A stretch of DNA of 64,000 nt from Siphonodentalium dalli. Taxonomy: Eukaryota > Mollusca > Scaphopoda > Gadilida > Siphonodentaliidae. Of this stretch, positions 11,386-23,527 are shown piece by piece. How positions within the stretch are numbered: the stretch's first letter is position 1; each line of letters opens with the position of its first letter. The position numbers and the translations under genes were made by a program. The stretch is from assembly GCA_032622095.1 (NCBI GenBank), contig CP136069.1, positions 107,350,278-107,414,277 of the forward strand, in the 5' to 3' direction. The notes beneath the pieces were generated by a model. The model saw only the letters and a program-made list of their open reading frames with translations, ran no database searches and was not told the DNA's origin.

Positions 11386-14300
11386 CGTCATATCACATTT
11401 TTTGCTTGCTAAAAGCTATCTTAAAACAGATTTGTATGCTTAGTAAGTCTATTTTCAGGATGACTTTTCACCATTCTTCAATTTTGGAGCGTCGGCCTAA
11501 AATGGGGTCAACATAATTTAAACTGCTAGGTATGAACCTCAAAGATTTGAATATTTGGATATGATCAGTGGGTTCTTATTGGCTACAGTTGCGATCAAAA
11601 TTTAACTTTGAATTCTATGGAGTAACTTGTATTTTTGGATAAATGGCACCATTTTGCATATGATTATATATGAATTGAAATTTCTCAAAAATACTATGTA
11701 TGAAATTCAGGCGCAGCTTGAGGAAAAGGTTATGTGACTCGACTATTCTCAATGGCTACCATTTTGATCAAAATTTGACATTGAACCCTATGGAGAATAT
11801 TGTGTTATTTTACTCGAACGTTGATAGTAATATCACTATACAGCCACCAAGTGCTACTATAGGAGGACGAGACATTCAGCGAAACAATCAGTAATCTAAT
11901 TCATGCAATATAGTCGATATAGTTATACTTCTAGATAGAGTAATTGACAAAAGTATGTGCACACTGCTTTGTAATGCCACTGCTAATATGCAGCCTGCAC
12001 TCTGTTGCATAATTATGTTGAGTCAAATGAAAAATTATCACCAGTTTCACAATGTGACTATATTGTTTTGTTGATACGTGTTAGCAACAGACTAGTGATT
12101 GGAGCCAAATTGGAGATCATATAAAATTGTAATGTGACAAATACACTGGTAAATTATACTCCGTCATCATTGCTGTCAAGAGTCTATCACACATACATCA
12201 GGAGAGTATTGTTTTATATGGAAGCCAATAGCTGTCTCATGGGGTTGTCATCCATAATATCCTTCCAACTGTACATGGTGTCCATTCACCTTTATATGGC
12301 ATTCATTCACCTCTTTATGATGTGCATATATGTCGTTATATGGTGTCCATTCATCTTTATATGGTGTCCATACACATTTATATGGCATTCATGATCCTTT
12401 ATATGGTAATAAAATGTCGTCCATTCATATTTGCATGGTGTCTATTCACTTTTATATGATGCATACATGTCACATGTGGTGTTCATTCAACTTTATAATG
12501 GTGAGATCTGTTCTTTATATGGTGTCAATTCACCTTTATATGGTATTCATTCGCCTTTCTATGTTGTCCAATCACCTTTATGTGGTGTCCATTCACATTT
12601 ATATGCTGCCCATTCACCTTTATATGGTGTGCAAACATCTTTATATGGTGTCCATCCACCTTTATATGATGTGCAAATGTCTTTATATGGTGTCCATTCA
12701 CCTGTGTATGGTATGCAAATGTCTTTATATGGTGTCCATTCACCTTTCTATGGTGTGCAAATATCTTTATATGGTGTCCATTAACCTTCATATGGTGTGC
12801 AAATGTCTTTATATGGTGTCCATTTACCTTTATATGGTGAGCAAATGTCTTTATATCGTGTCCATTCACCTCTCTATAGGGCCCATTCACCGATATCTGG
12901 AGTCAATTTACCTTTATATGGTGTGCAAATGTTTTCATGTGATGTCCATTCAACTTTATAAGGTGTGAAAATGTCTTTATGTGATGTCAATTCACCTTTA
13001 TATTGTGTCCATTATGTGATGTTTCCTTTGTGTGGACTCAATTCACATTTATATGGCGTGTTGTACCTTTATATGGTCCCCAATCACCTTTATATGGTGT
13101 CTATTCACCTGTATGTAGTTTCCATTCATCTTTATTGTAGTGTGTATTTATCTTTATATGGTGTGGATTTACCTATATAAGATGTGGTTTTTACCATTAT
13201 ATGGTGTCCATTTACCTTTATCTGTATATGGTGACCATTTATGATGATGGCCGCTGTTCTTTATATGATGTACATACTTTATCTGATGTGTATACGACTT
13301 TACATGATGTGCATACGACTTTATATGCTGAGTATATGTCTGTATGATATGGTATAGCATCATGATGGTGAATTGACGCCATATAAAGATATTTTCACGC
13401 CATATAAATACATTTCCACACCATATGACGACAATTTAAAATCATATAAAGATAAAGACGTATGCATATCATATAGAGAACAGATGACATCATCTTAATG
13501 GTGAATGGACACACACCATATAAAGAACAGTACTCACCAGGTGGACACCCTATAAAGTCATAAATGATTTGCACATCACACAAAGGTGAATGGACACCAT
13601 ATAAATGTAGAATGACAATATACTGAAAAGGAATGACACAGGAACACTGCATGGGTGCATGTGTGATGACGATGATTATGGAGTAACATTTGTAAGTATA
13701 TTTGTCACATTGCAACTCGTTATGATCTACACTTGGCTTCAACGCTAGTCAGTTGATAATAGGTATCAATAAAACAATAATTTACTATATAGCCACATCG
13801 TGAAAAAAACTATAGGCTTGTCATTTGACTCAATATGCATCAGACTGTTTGGTATCGGGGTCATTACAAACCATTCTACACATACTTTTGCCAAGTACTG
13901 TATCTACAAGCATAAGTATATCACTATTGCATGAATTAGATACTGATAGTTACAGTGGGTCAGACGCAATTGTATTGTCTTCATATAGTAGCACGTGGTG
14001 ACTGTTTAGTGATATTACTATCAAAGTTGGAGTAATATAACAAAATATTTTCCATAGGTTCAATGTTAAATTTTGATCGCAACTGTAATCAGTGAGAATA
14101 ATCTGACCACATCCATTTTTTCTAAACTGCACCTGAGTTTCATACATAGTAATTTTGAGAAATTTCAATTCATATTCATGCACAACTGTTGCCAGCAAGA
14201 ACCCACTTACCATATCCAAATTTTCAAATATATGTGTGAGGTTTACACTTAGCAGTTGTCATAATATTTCAAATATCACCGATTACCATACGCCAAATGG

Positions 14301-14469
14301 AACCATCTATCATTTTCGTTAAAAACAAAATGCTCTTTAAATTATTTTGACCCCGTTTTAGGCTGACACTCCAAAATTTAAGAATGGAGACAAGTCAATC
14401 CAGAAAATATATAGGCATACAACATTTGTTTTCAGATCTCTTTTAGCAAGCAACAAATGTGATATAACA
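11386..14469. mobile_element. 3.1 kb foldback element with an inverted minisatellite core
   Basis: The outer arms (about 11386-12250 and 13630-14469) are diverged inverted copies. For example, CACATTTTTTGCTTGCTAAA on the left faces its complement at 14438-14460, the passage with GCGATCAAAATTTAAC at 11590 faces its complement near 14070, and TCTATCACACATACATCAGG at the left of the core faces 13645-13670. Between them is a 24-bp minisatellite that itself changes orientation. No transposase is evident. Frames that stay open in the arms are short and not recognised. Confidence 0.7.
12265..13620. repeat. 24-bp minisatellite (TTTATATGGTGTCCATTCACC-type) with orientation switch
   Basis: More than 40 degenerate copies of a unit close to CTTTATATGGTGTCCATTC run on the plus strand to about 13370. 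The same unit then continues as its reverse complement (GCCATATAAAG...) to about 13620. Because the unit is a multiple of three, frames of more than 200 codons stay open on both strands (YMVSIHLY or HHIKVNG repeats); I regard these as artefacts. Confidence 0.85.
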
Positions 14470-16000
14470 TGAAAGTGTCAATTACACTGTAGCTCAACCT
14501 GGAAAGGGAATAATTTAATGTATTACAGTCAATGGAGCGATTAGGAATGGGGAAAGTTGAATGTCTAATACTAGTTTATAGACATGAAGAGAAAAGTAAA
14601 ATCCAAGATGGCTGCTGGCAGAAATGTTTTCGGTCGAATGACCCCAAAATGAGTCGTTCCCTTCTACATGTCATCGTTAACATCCATGACAAATTTTATG
14701 ACGATCATACTAAAGGTACGACCTGTAGCCCATGCTAAAGAATTTAGTCATACAAAGAATAAAATCCAAGATGGCTGCTGGCGGCCATGTTTTTTGACCG
14801 AATGACCCCAAAATGACTCGTTCCCATCTACATGTCATTATTAACATTCAAGACAAATTTTATGATAATCAGACTAAAGTTACGACCTGTAGCCTGTGTT
14901 AAGGATTTAGTCATACAAACAGTAAAATCCAAGATGGCTGCTGGCAGCCATGTTTTTCAACCGAATGACCCCAAAATTAGACGTTCCCACATACATGCCA
15001 TTGTTAACATCCATGACAAATATTATGATGATCAGACTAAAGGTACGACCTGTAGCCCGTGCTAAAGGATTTAGTCATACAAAGAGTAAAATCAAAGATG
15101 GCTGCTGGCGGCCATGTTTTTCGGCCAAATGACCCCAAAATGACTCGTTCCCATCTACATCTCATTTTTAACATTCATGACAAATTTTATGATAATCAGA
15201 CTAAAGGTACGACCTGTGGCCCGCGCTAATGGATTAAATTTTGAAATTCAAGATGGCCACTGGTGGCCATGTTTTTTGTCCGAATGACCCTAAAATGACT
15301 CGTTCCCATTTACATTCCAATTTCAACAGCCATGACAAATTTTATGATGATCAGACTAAAGGTACGACCTGTAGCCCGTGCTAAAGGATTTAGTCATACA
15401 AAGAGTAAAATCAAAGATGGCTGCTGGCGGCCATGTTTTTCGGCCAAATGACCCCAAAATGACTCGTTCCCATCTACATCTCATTTTTAACATTCATGAC
15501 AAATTTTATCATGATAAGACTAAAAGTAGGACCTGTAGCCCGTGCTAAAGAATTTAGTCATACAAAGAGTAAAATCCAAGATGGCTGCTGGCGGCCATGT
15601 TTTTTGGCCGATTGACCCCATGAAAAGTAAAATCCAAGATGGCTGCTGGCAGAAATGTTTTCGGTCGAATGACCCCAAAATGAGTCGTTCCCTTCTACAT
15701 GTCATCGTTAACATCCATGACAAATTTTATGACGATCATACTAAAGGTACGACCTGTAGCCCATGCTAAAGAATTTAGTCATACAAAGAGTAAAATCCAA
15801 GATGGCTGCTGGTGGCCATGTTTTTTGACCGAATGACCCCAAAATGACTCATTCCCATCTACATGTCAATATTAACATCCCTGACAAATTTCATGATGAT
15901 CAGACGAACAGTACGACCTGTAGCCCGTGCTAATAGATGAAAATTTGAAATCCAAGATGGCCACTGGCAGCCATGTTTTTTCGCCGAATGACCCTAAAAT

Positions 16001-16368
16001 AATATTTTTTTACCCAAAATATGTATCTCCTATAATAAATATCTTGGACACTGAAACTAATGGTTATATATTTCTTGCTTGCAAGATTTCTAGAAGTCGT
16101 TTTAAAAATCGGTACGCAATACCTCGAGTACGCGCACTTGTCAAATGCCAATTAATGGCGATTATATCTTTGGACCAATCATGCGAGTCCTTTCACTATA
16201 ACAGCGCTTGAAAGACCTCATTCATTTTAATTTCTTCCTCCTGTGTGTTTGATGCGTTTGACCGAGTGCGCGGGGCGGGAATGTTGATCCCAACTGGGAG
16301 GGCCCTTGCTGTGTTCAGTGTCCAAGATATTTATTATAGGAGATACATATTTTGGGTAAAAAAATATT
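16001..16368. mobile_element. Short TIR element X (368 bp)
   Basis: Ends AATATTTTTTTACCCAAAAT are perfectly inverted for about 50 bp (16001-16053 versus 16316-16368), continuing CTTGGACACTGAA inward. It lies at the left edge of the larger element at 16369 and shares its inner TIR sequence. The left insertion point falls in a family A monomer, between CCCTAAAAT and its continuation at 20750. Confidence 0.6.
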
Positions 16369-19300
16369 ATATCTCCGTCAAATATATCTTGGACACTGAA
16401 ACTAATGGTTATAATTAGAATTCTTGAAGAGGAGGAGGCCACGAGGCAGATAATCCGACTATGTCCATGAAACCCACCTGCTGAAGCAGAAAAGACCTGC
16501 ATCCGTACCAAAAAGATTTCTTGGTTGACATGTGCCAAAATATAGATCATTGTGTCCCATATGTAATAGTTCAGATAAACTCAAAAACACTGAGCCTCCT
16601 AAAAGGAAACACCACGTACGTCATGTGCCCTACTAGTAATGATCACAGGGTGAAGGTGTCCAGGATAAACATTGGTCATAGGCAAGGGGGATAACTCATT
16701 CATTCATGTACCTAATAGGATAAAGGAACCTACCCCACCCCCCCTCCTTAGAGGATGAAGCAGCACTAGCACGACATCCAGAGGATGTGGACTGGCCCAT
16801 AATACATGCAAAAGAGGCACCGAGGGGAAAACACGGTTATGACACCCCCACCCCCCGCCAGAAAAGCTGAATCAATACTCAAACACTGTCTGCCTGCATA
16901 GTTTCAAAATAAATGTGGAACTTAGTTTAATATCATTCGTCAGGTGGTGGTATAGGGAACCCATACCGTAGGTTAGCAGAAAGTTACAAAAACTGTGATA
17001 ACCCGCCAACTGGTGTGCTCAAGCACCGATGGGCATGCGGCAATAATTGTGAAATGTCGCAAAGGTGAGAATCGGTAATCGCTAAATCAGATTAGAATTA
17101 GAATCACGCCTGCCAAGTGATGTTAAACACTTGGCCCGAGTGATAACATAGAATTGGAAAATATTCTTGGTTCAAAGTCGGTGCTGTGACAAATACGATA
17201 ACAAAATGGACTACATACATGCCGCCTAGACACCAATGAAATGCCGATACGCTATATGATGGTGTTAGGTGGTCACTGAAAGATACATCCCAAATCTAGA
17301 AGTAAAATTGAAAATGAGCGTAGTTCAGACCATAGTGTCTATGGAGCTGAACGGTCGATATTCATGATATGTTCGGCTAAGTGAGTAGAGTGCCAATTTC
17401 CCCTGTGAGATATAGCACCCGCACACTAACTTATCAGGTTCACACACACAATCAAGTCCATAATACGCCTAGGTTTGTCTCATAAAAGCGGCCTAATTGT
17501 TGAATAAAAATCTAACAGATTAGAAGGCCCAAAACTATAAAGACAGGTCTCAACAACACCTGGAATACCCCGACGGGATAAGAACGGAGGTGAGAATGGA
17601 GGCGAAAGAAACTTATTCAGGAGCAGTTCCTGAATGCGGCACATAGCCAGAGCAATGCGATATGGCAGAAAGCAGACTGACCGAGGAAACCTCAAAGTAC
17701 AAAGAACGAAGGTATTATTGTACAAAACACTCAGTCGAATGAATGCCACTTGTCGGCGACTAGGAACAATGAGGTAGCCAAGGCAAGAAAGGGTTCGGAA
17801 AAACCGCTATGTGCCGTGACAGCATGAACCTGGATGGACTGAGACAGAACCAGCGGTAGATGCTGCAGAACCTCCATCGCTGCTCGTCGCAGCGAAGGTT
17901 GTGGAAGCATGAGGCATGACCACCAACAGATTCCGAGCCTGCAGCGCAGGCTGTACCGAGTTGACGGAGGAAAATTCATTGTTGCCCATCTCTGAGAAGG
18001 TTGTGGAAGCCGCGACTACAAATAGAGGAGGCATGACCACCAACAGATTCCGAGCCTGCAGCGCAGGCAGAATCGAGTGGACAGAGGGAAATTCATTGTT
18101 TCCTGTCTCTGCGAAGGTTGTGGAAGCCGCGACTACAAATAGAGGAGGCATGACCACCAACAGACTCCGAGCCTGCAGCGCAGACTGTACCGAGTTGGCA
18201 GAGGAAAATCCATTGTTGACTGTCTCTGCGAAGGTTGTGGAAGCCGTGACTACAAATAGAGGAGGCATGACCACTAACAGGCTGTATCGAGTTGGCAGAG
18301 GAAAATCGTCACACGTTGGTTTTTGTTCTTGATATGTGGGCCCCATCCAGTCCTTCGGTTGTGGAAGACAGGCGTACTTCTCTGCGGATGGCTCAGGAGG
18401 CCGCGACCAATAAGGAGGAGGCATGTCCCGCAACTGACTCCAGCGGAGGCTCCATGTAAATGGAGGAAGCAAGAGAATGGCGCTGTTTGTTCTTCCTTTT
18501 TCTGTGCTGTTAGTATCGTGCTGGTAATGCATGCAAAATTGTGCGCAATTGTTATCCTAAGACCGAAGGACTGGCCCATCCGAAATGACCCTCAGGGAAG
18601 GCACTCTCGGATGGGCATGGCGAACTCGGACACGCATCAAACGCTGCCAAATCCAGGAGATGTTGCGACAGCACGTCCTCGTCTCTGAACAGCACCGTCC
18701 TTCCAGGAGATGGGGGGAAAGGGGCAAGTATCCCGACCAGGTCACCTGGTTTGATGAGGCAAGAAATTCCGGAGCCTCGGAAAGGAAACTAAGTCTAAGT
18801 TCTGGCCTAGGAGCCCAAAAGAGGCCAGAAACTGTACAAAGCAAGGCCACACTGGTGGAGGAAAGAACACAGGTGAATAATAGGGATACATACCCACCCC
18901 AAAACCGGGAGGGACGGATGCCGGAAAAGACGTTGACGAATGGAGGACAGGTCAGAACCCGTGCGGTCAAATCCCCTGGAGTGGCAGCAGTGGCAGTTGA
19001 CACATTGAACTGCGTAGGCAGGCAATGTGCCGAGGGCACCGGGCTTGCGAGCTAAACGGACCACTGATGTGGTAGCTGTAGCAAGTGGCCGGCTGGTGCA
19101 GCGATGGTGCGAACCCGGTGGAACCGGAGGCAGGACCAAGGGCAGCTGCACTTGGACCACCATCGCTGCCCTTCTCTGCAGGGGCTATGGACGCCGCGAC
19201 CCTGAGGGAGGAGGCATGTCCACCAACCAACTCCAGCGGAGTCTCCAAGTTAATGGAGGATGCAAGAGAAGGTGCCAAGTCAGCAGAGGTGCCACGATCA

Positions 19301-20749
19301 TTGAACTTGATAATCGATAGTCAATACTAGAGTAGAATCGATGAAGCGTATCTAATAGCAAGGAAAGAGGAAGTAGTGCATAATTTGCACATGTGCATAA
19401 TTTGTATCAGAAACCACCGAGACTGTCCTTCCCATGACAAAAAATACAGTTTCGTTGATTAGAAGGGTGTAATTGCACCGGTAATATAATTGTAAGTTGG
19501 GGTTATCTCAAATCAAAGGTCATTGTGTGATATACCCAAGTCCACCGACACTTTCACATGCCCATAAATTAACGGAGATGGGAAATGTGCTAAATATATC
19601 TTCAAATATTTTAATATTGATGGTGACCAGGTGGACAAGTGCAAATGGTGAATACCCGTGAATAGAAAATTGCGAGAGCAATCGTTACTGTCTCGTGGGA
19701 AGGAAAGCCGGTAATTAGTAATGAGCACAATGCGTTACAAATATCTTTGCACGATCAACGATCGTTAACCTACCCGATGGATATTAAACTGTAAAACAGG
19801 GTATCCAAATATGTCCGGTACTTTTCAACATCCGAAATAAAGTACTCAGAGTAATCGCCGCCGAAAGTGGTAATTGAATATCGGCTGTATCAACGTTTCA
19901 TCGATTATACGATCAATCGTGGCACCCCTACCAGTCGGAGGGAAAAAACATTACGAAGTTTTCATCGTAAAAGCATTGAGACGCATGTTCAATGTAGAGA
20001 GAAGAGGCAAGCCACACTGTGGCTATTTTATCTAGCATCCGTAGGAAAATTATTGTAAAATATTGTAATGTAAAATATTGTAAATTATTACTTCTAATAC
20101 ATTTGGATAGGATTTTGTCATGGACCAAACTCCAAACTGGAGGTTAGTGGAGACGACAACACAATATTGCATCCGGTGCAGTGTTAAAAAATCCCGACGA
20201 GAACCCGAATGACTCTAAAGAGCATCGTTTTTTTCTATTGAGTATTGTTTTATGCAAACAAAAACGATATTTGGTCGAAGTGATTCTCGTAAATAAAACA
20301 AAATTGAAATATTTGTTAATGAAAATATCCACCCACGGACTACTGTCATTAATAAGACAGTATTGTAGAATAAAAGATTGTTGAACAATTGTAAAACTAA
20401 ATTGCAAAAATTGGAAAACACGTGCGTAGTGCACGAAATCAGGCAACTGCGTGTTGTCGATCGCAATAGCATAAAAGAGAAACGTTCATGAGAAATGAAC
20501 AGATAAAAAATGCGACTTATCTTGCGTCTAGAAGAATTTAAAATGAATGAGGTCTTGTCTTTCAAGCGCTGTTATAGTGAAAGGACTCGCATGATTGGTC
20601 CAAAGATATAATCGCCATTAATTGGCATTTGACAAGTGCGGGTACTCGAGGTATTGCGTACCGATTTTTAAAACGACTTCTAGAAATCTTGCAAGCAAGA
20701 AATATATAACCATTAGTTTCAGTGTCCAAGATATATTTGACGGAGATAT
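16369..20749. mobile_element. Long-TIR element Y (4.4 kb)
   Basis: The left end ATATCTCCGTCAAATATATC and the inverted right end match for 45 bp through CTTGGACACTGAAACTAATG. The right subterminal 170 bp (20535-20704) also match the left half of element X inverted. The host family A monomer resumes at 20750 (GACTCGTTCCC). The interior is non-coding by my reading, with a GC-rich region 17.8-19.3 kb that includes 117-bp tandem repeats. Superfamily not assigned. Confidence 0.6.
17914..18300. repeat. 117-bp tandem repeat, 3.3 copies
   Basis: Units beginning GCATGACCACCAACAGA start at 17914, 18031, 18148 and 18265, an exact 117-bp period (39 codons). Frames are open on both strands (plus: MTTNRFRACSAG; minus: LLVVMPPLFVVAAS), which argues against trusting either as a protein. 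Related single units with GGAGGAGGCATGTCC occur at 18415 and 19207. Confidence 0.85.
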
Positions 20750-21035
20750 GACTCGTTCCCATCTACATGTCAACAGCCATGACAAATTTCATAATGATCT
20801 GACCAAAGGTACGACCTGTAGCCAGTTCTAAAGGACATTGTTGACGAATGACACGCACACACACACACACGGACGACAAAGCCATGCCAGCTCAAACTTT
20901 ACAAAGTAAAGTTGAGCTAAAAAGGTTGGACCACAATTGCCTTATGAGAGTGACTGCCAAAAGTCGATAACCAATGACTTGATTATAATTTAAACGAGAT
21001 GCTAATCACAATTGACATACCAGCAACTACACTTA

Positions 21036-21420
21036 ACAAGACAGTAATGACATGTGGAGTCACTCACCAGACCGTAAAGATGGAGAAGACTGGGACTCTG
21101 AAGACTGCAATAGTCAGTACTTGTCATTTCACTTTAAAAGATGTAGTTCTAAACAGGGACATAGGTAGAGGGTCTTCGTTGAATGGTGGGATGGGGGTAT
21201 CCACCCTGAAATTTCTAACAGCATCCCCCCAATAGATCATTGCCCAATACCTCCCATCTGACAAAACTGAATTACAACTGGTACTTCCAGCTCTCCAACT
21301 GTTGGAAATTTATCAAAACCTTACAGATAATACCAGTAAATCAAAATTATTACAAGTAATATATGAATCTATATACAAGTACCAATCATGAATGCACAGC
21401 ATAGATAGAGTGGATGCGTG
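21036..21420 (+). repeat. Family F head, truncated copy
   Basis: ACAAGACAGTAATGACATGT, GGAGTCACTCACCAGAC, then CACTTTAAAAGATGTAGTTC and ATTACAACTGGTACTTCCAG match the heads at 44071 and 62881. No 150-bp monomers follow. Confidence 0.6.
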
Positions 21421-22192
21421 ATTGTTAAATCTCCAATCTCTGCCCCTATTTGAACCAGCTTGGCTCTAGTCAAGAAAGGGTTAAACTAGCAGAGTTTTGT
21501 ACTTTTGTGGCCTTTCAGCTCTTATCAGAGTTTCCGTTCTTGTCAGATGGCAGAATTTTTTTATAATATCAGTCGAGTTTACCGCTCCGATTTCAGCTCT
21601 GATCTCGTCGGAGTTTACAGCCGAATTTTAATCTAATAACAGCTGAGTTACCACTCCGGTTTCAGCAGAGTTTCTGTCAATTTGGATGGATATTGCCGTA
21701 ATTACCACAAGAGTTAACACCCAGAGGAAAAATTCTAGTGTGCGTTTCAATTTCACAACCATAGACTGGTGTTTTTGAGTGGACAGCGGAGAAAAAAAAA
21801 ATGGTTCTATGGGGAAATTTAAGTTTGTAATTTGGCAAGATTCCTAATGTCGACAAGAATACCTTCACTTTTGATATACCTGTTTAAGCTGTGCCTAAAT
21901 TCTCAAGTGTCAACACACTACACAGTTCTCCATCTATTGTGCGTGCACAGCGTCAACTTCTTCCTTTTTCCTAAAGAAAAGCCTACAATGCCCATGTTGC
22001 TTTTTCTTACGGTTGCCATTTTATTTTTGGTTTCAATTTCACAAACAGTAAACTGAGCAAACAGCTTCATTTTTACATTTGACTCTGAAGTGTAATGTCT
22101 GCGAATACAGTGACTACCTCCGCGTTCAGAACTAGGCCTCTATGGAATATATAAATCAGGCCTTGAATACGCTTCAGTAATTTGGATAGAAG
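21421..22192. other. UBR5 intron, no recognised feature
   Basis: Contains four to five loosely repeated phrases CAGAGTTTCCG / CGGAGTTTACAG (21525-21680); otherwise nothing. Confidence 0.35.
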
Positions 22193-22239
22193 AACGAGAG
22201 GCCGATCACGATCGGCAGATGTTTAAACCATACCTTGGT

Positions 22240-22577
22240 GATACCGATTAGCTATTTTTATAAATCATTACACCAACATTTTCATGAGTGCAAAAGTTTC
22301 AACAATTCACACTTTAAATAGTGATCCTGTGAAATATATTTACTTATCACATTGTGTCAACAGGATTGGTGGAGGATGTTAATATTTTTAAGCAAATAAA
22401 CCGAATGCGATACCGATTAGCTATTTTTATAAATCCTTACACCAACCTTTTCATGAGTGCAAAAGTTTCAACAATTCACACTTTATATAGTGATCCTGTG
22501 AAAAATATTTACTTATCACATTGTGTCAACAGGATTGGTGGAGGATGTTAATATTTTTAAGCAAATAAACCAAATGA
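22240..22577 (+). repeat. 169-bp direct tandem duplication
   Basis: GATACCGATTAGCTATTTTT begins at 22240 and again at 22409; the two units differ at only a few positions. Confidence 0.85.
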
Positions 22578-23527
22578 CCCTCATTTGCAGGTTAGGGGTG
22601 TTATCATAAACTATGCCAAGAACTATAAACATAATCAATGGAAATATTTGAGTTATCAAATCGGATAGTATGGGGTTAATCTTACCCAAACAGAAAACAA
22701 AACTGGACCAGAGAGTCATCAATCACAGTTTGACACATGATAAACAAACCCTGCCAGCCACCACTTGTAGTATCTAATGTCCATAGCAATAAATAACTCA
22801 TTTCAATAACACACCTGGTCTGTGTTGTATGTTCTCTTTAAATTCACAGCAGCAAAGAAGTATTAATTACATGAATTATAAAGGACAATAACTCTGTTAA
22901 AATATATCGGATCAAACCCATATTCGAACTTGATCTGTATTTAGGGGTGATAAATTCATATACCAAATTTGGTGTTGGATCAGATGAAAAATGTTTTGAA
23001 TCATAGCAGCTTGGGTGAATTCTAAGTAAACATAAGAGTGAAAAGGGTTAATTAAACAATACCGAAAACCATACAGATAAAGAACATGCTAAGAAAAACC
23101 TAGGTAAGAAATATGAGGCAGATCAGAAGAAATATGTTCAACTTATTGCATTGGATACCATGTGTGTGAAGGGTTAATTATTTTTTAAACCGATCAACCA
23201 ATCAATACCAAAAACTATGCAGGTGAGGGGTGTGTCATCATAAACCTACATATCATATATGAACACAATCGGACATGAAAATACTTTGGTAAAAGCATTG
23301 GATTTTTTTTTTTTAATTTTATTTTTGAAACAAGATGCTTTTGTCGAGTTTTTTGGCAGTCGAACCAAACTTCTGCCAATAAGGTGCACAACCCCCCGGG
23401 AAAAAAAGTTGGACGGTGGTATATTATTGCAATAGACATATATACCAAATATCAATTGAATCCGTTAATATTTCATTGAGTTATCGCACAAACGGTGATA
23501 AAATTGTGATTAAATTAGACAAACTAA

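Larger units (their letters stand above)
14470..20922 (+). mobile_element. Pearl/HINE-like element, family A (interrupted copy)
   Basis: The head is TGAAAGTGTCAATTACACTGTAGCTCAAC; the 3' tail has ACACACACACACGGACGAC and then CTCAAACTTTACAAAGTAAAGTTGAGCTAAAA. About nine monomers of roughly 155 bp (AAATCCAAGATGGCTGCTGG... to ...CCCGTGCTAAAGGATTTAGT) lie between 14580 and 16000, and the last one is completed at 20750-20840. Subterminal inverted repeats AGCTCAAC/GTTGAGCT, tandem core and microsatellite are the pearl/HINE plan. Elements X and Y are inserted in it. Confidence 0.75.

Noticed and set aside
12330-12968. Long open frames on both strands (over 200 and 120 codons) in 12.3-12.97 kb
   Set aside because: They are translations of a 24-bp minisatellite; unit length divisible by three keeps frames open by chance.
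14470-16000. Regular 155-bp repeats resembling a CRISPR array
   Set aside because: Units are diverged along their whole length with no constant repeat and unique spacer pattern; they are pearl/HINE-like monomers in a eukaryotic intron.
17807-18532. 241-codon minus frame and 138-codon plus frame
   Set aside because: Both strands are open over the same 117-bp repeats, with no domain recognised; described as a repeat instead.
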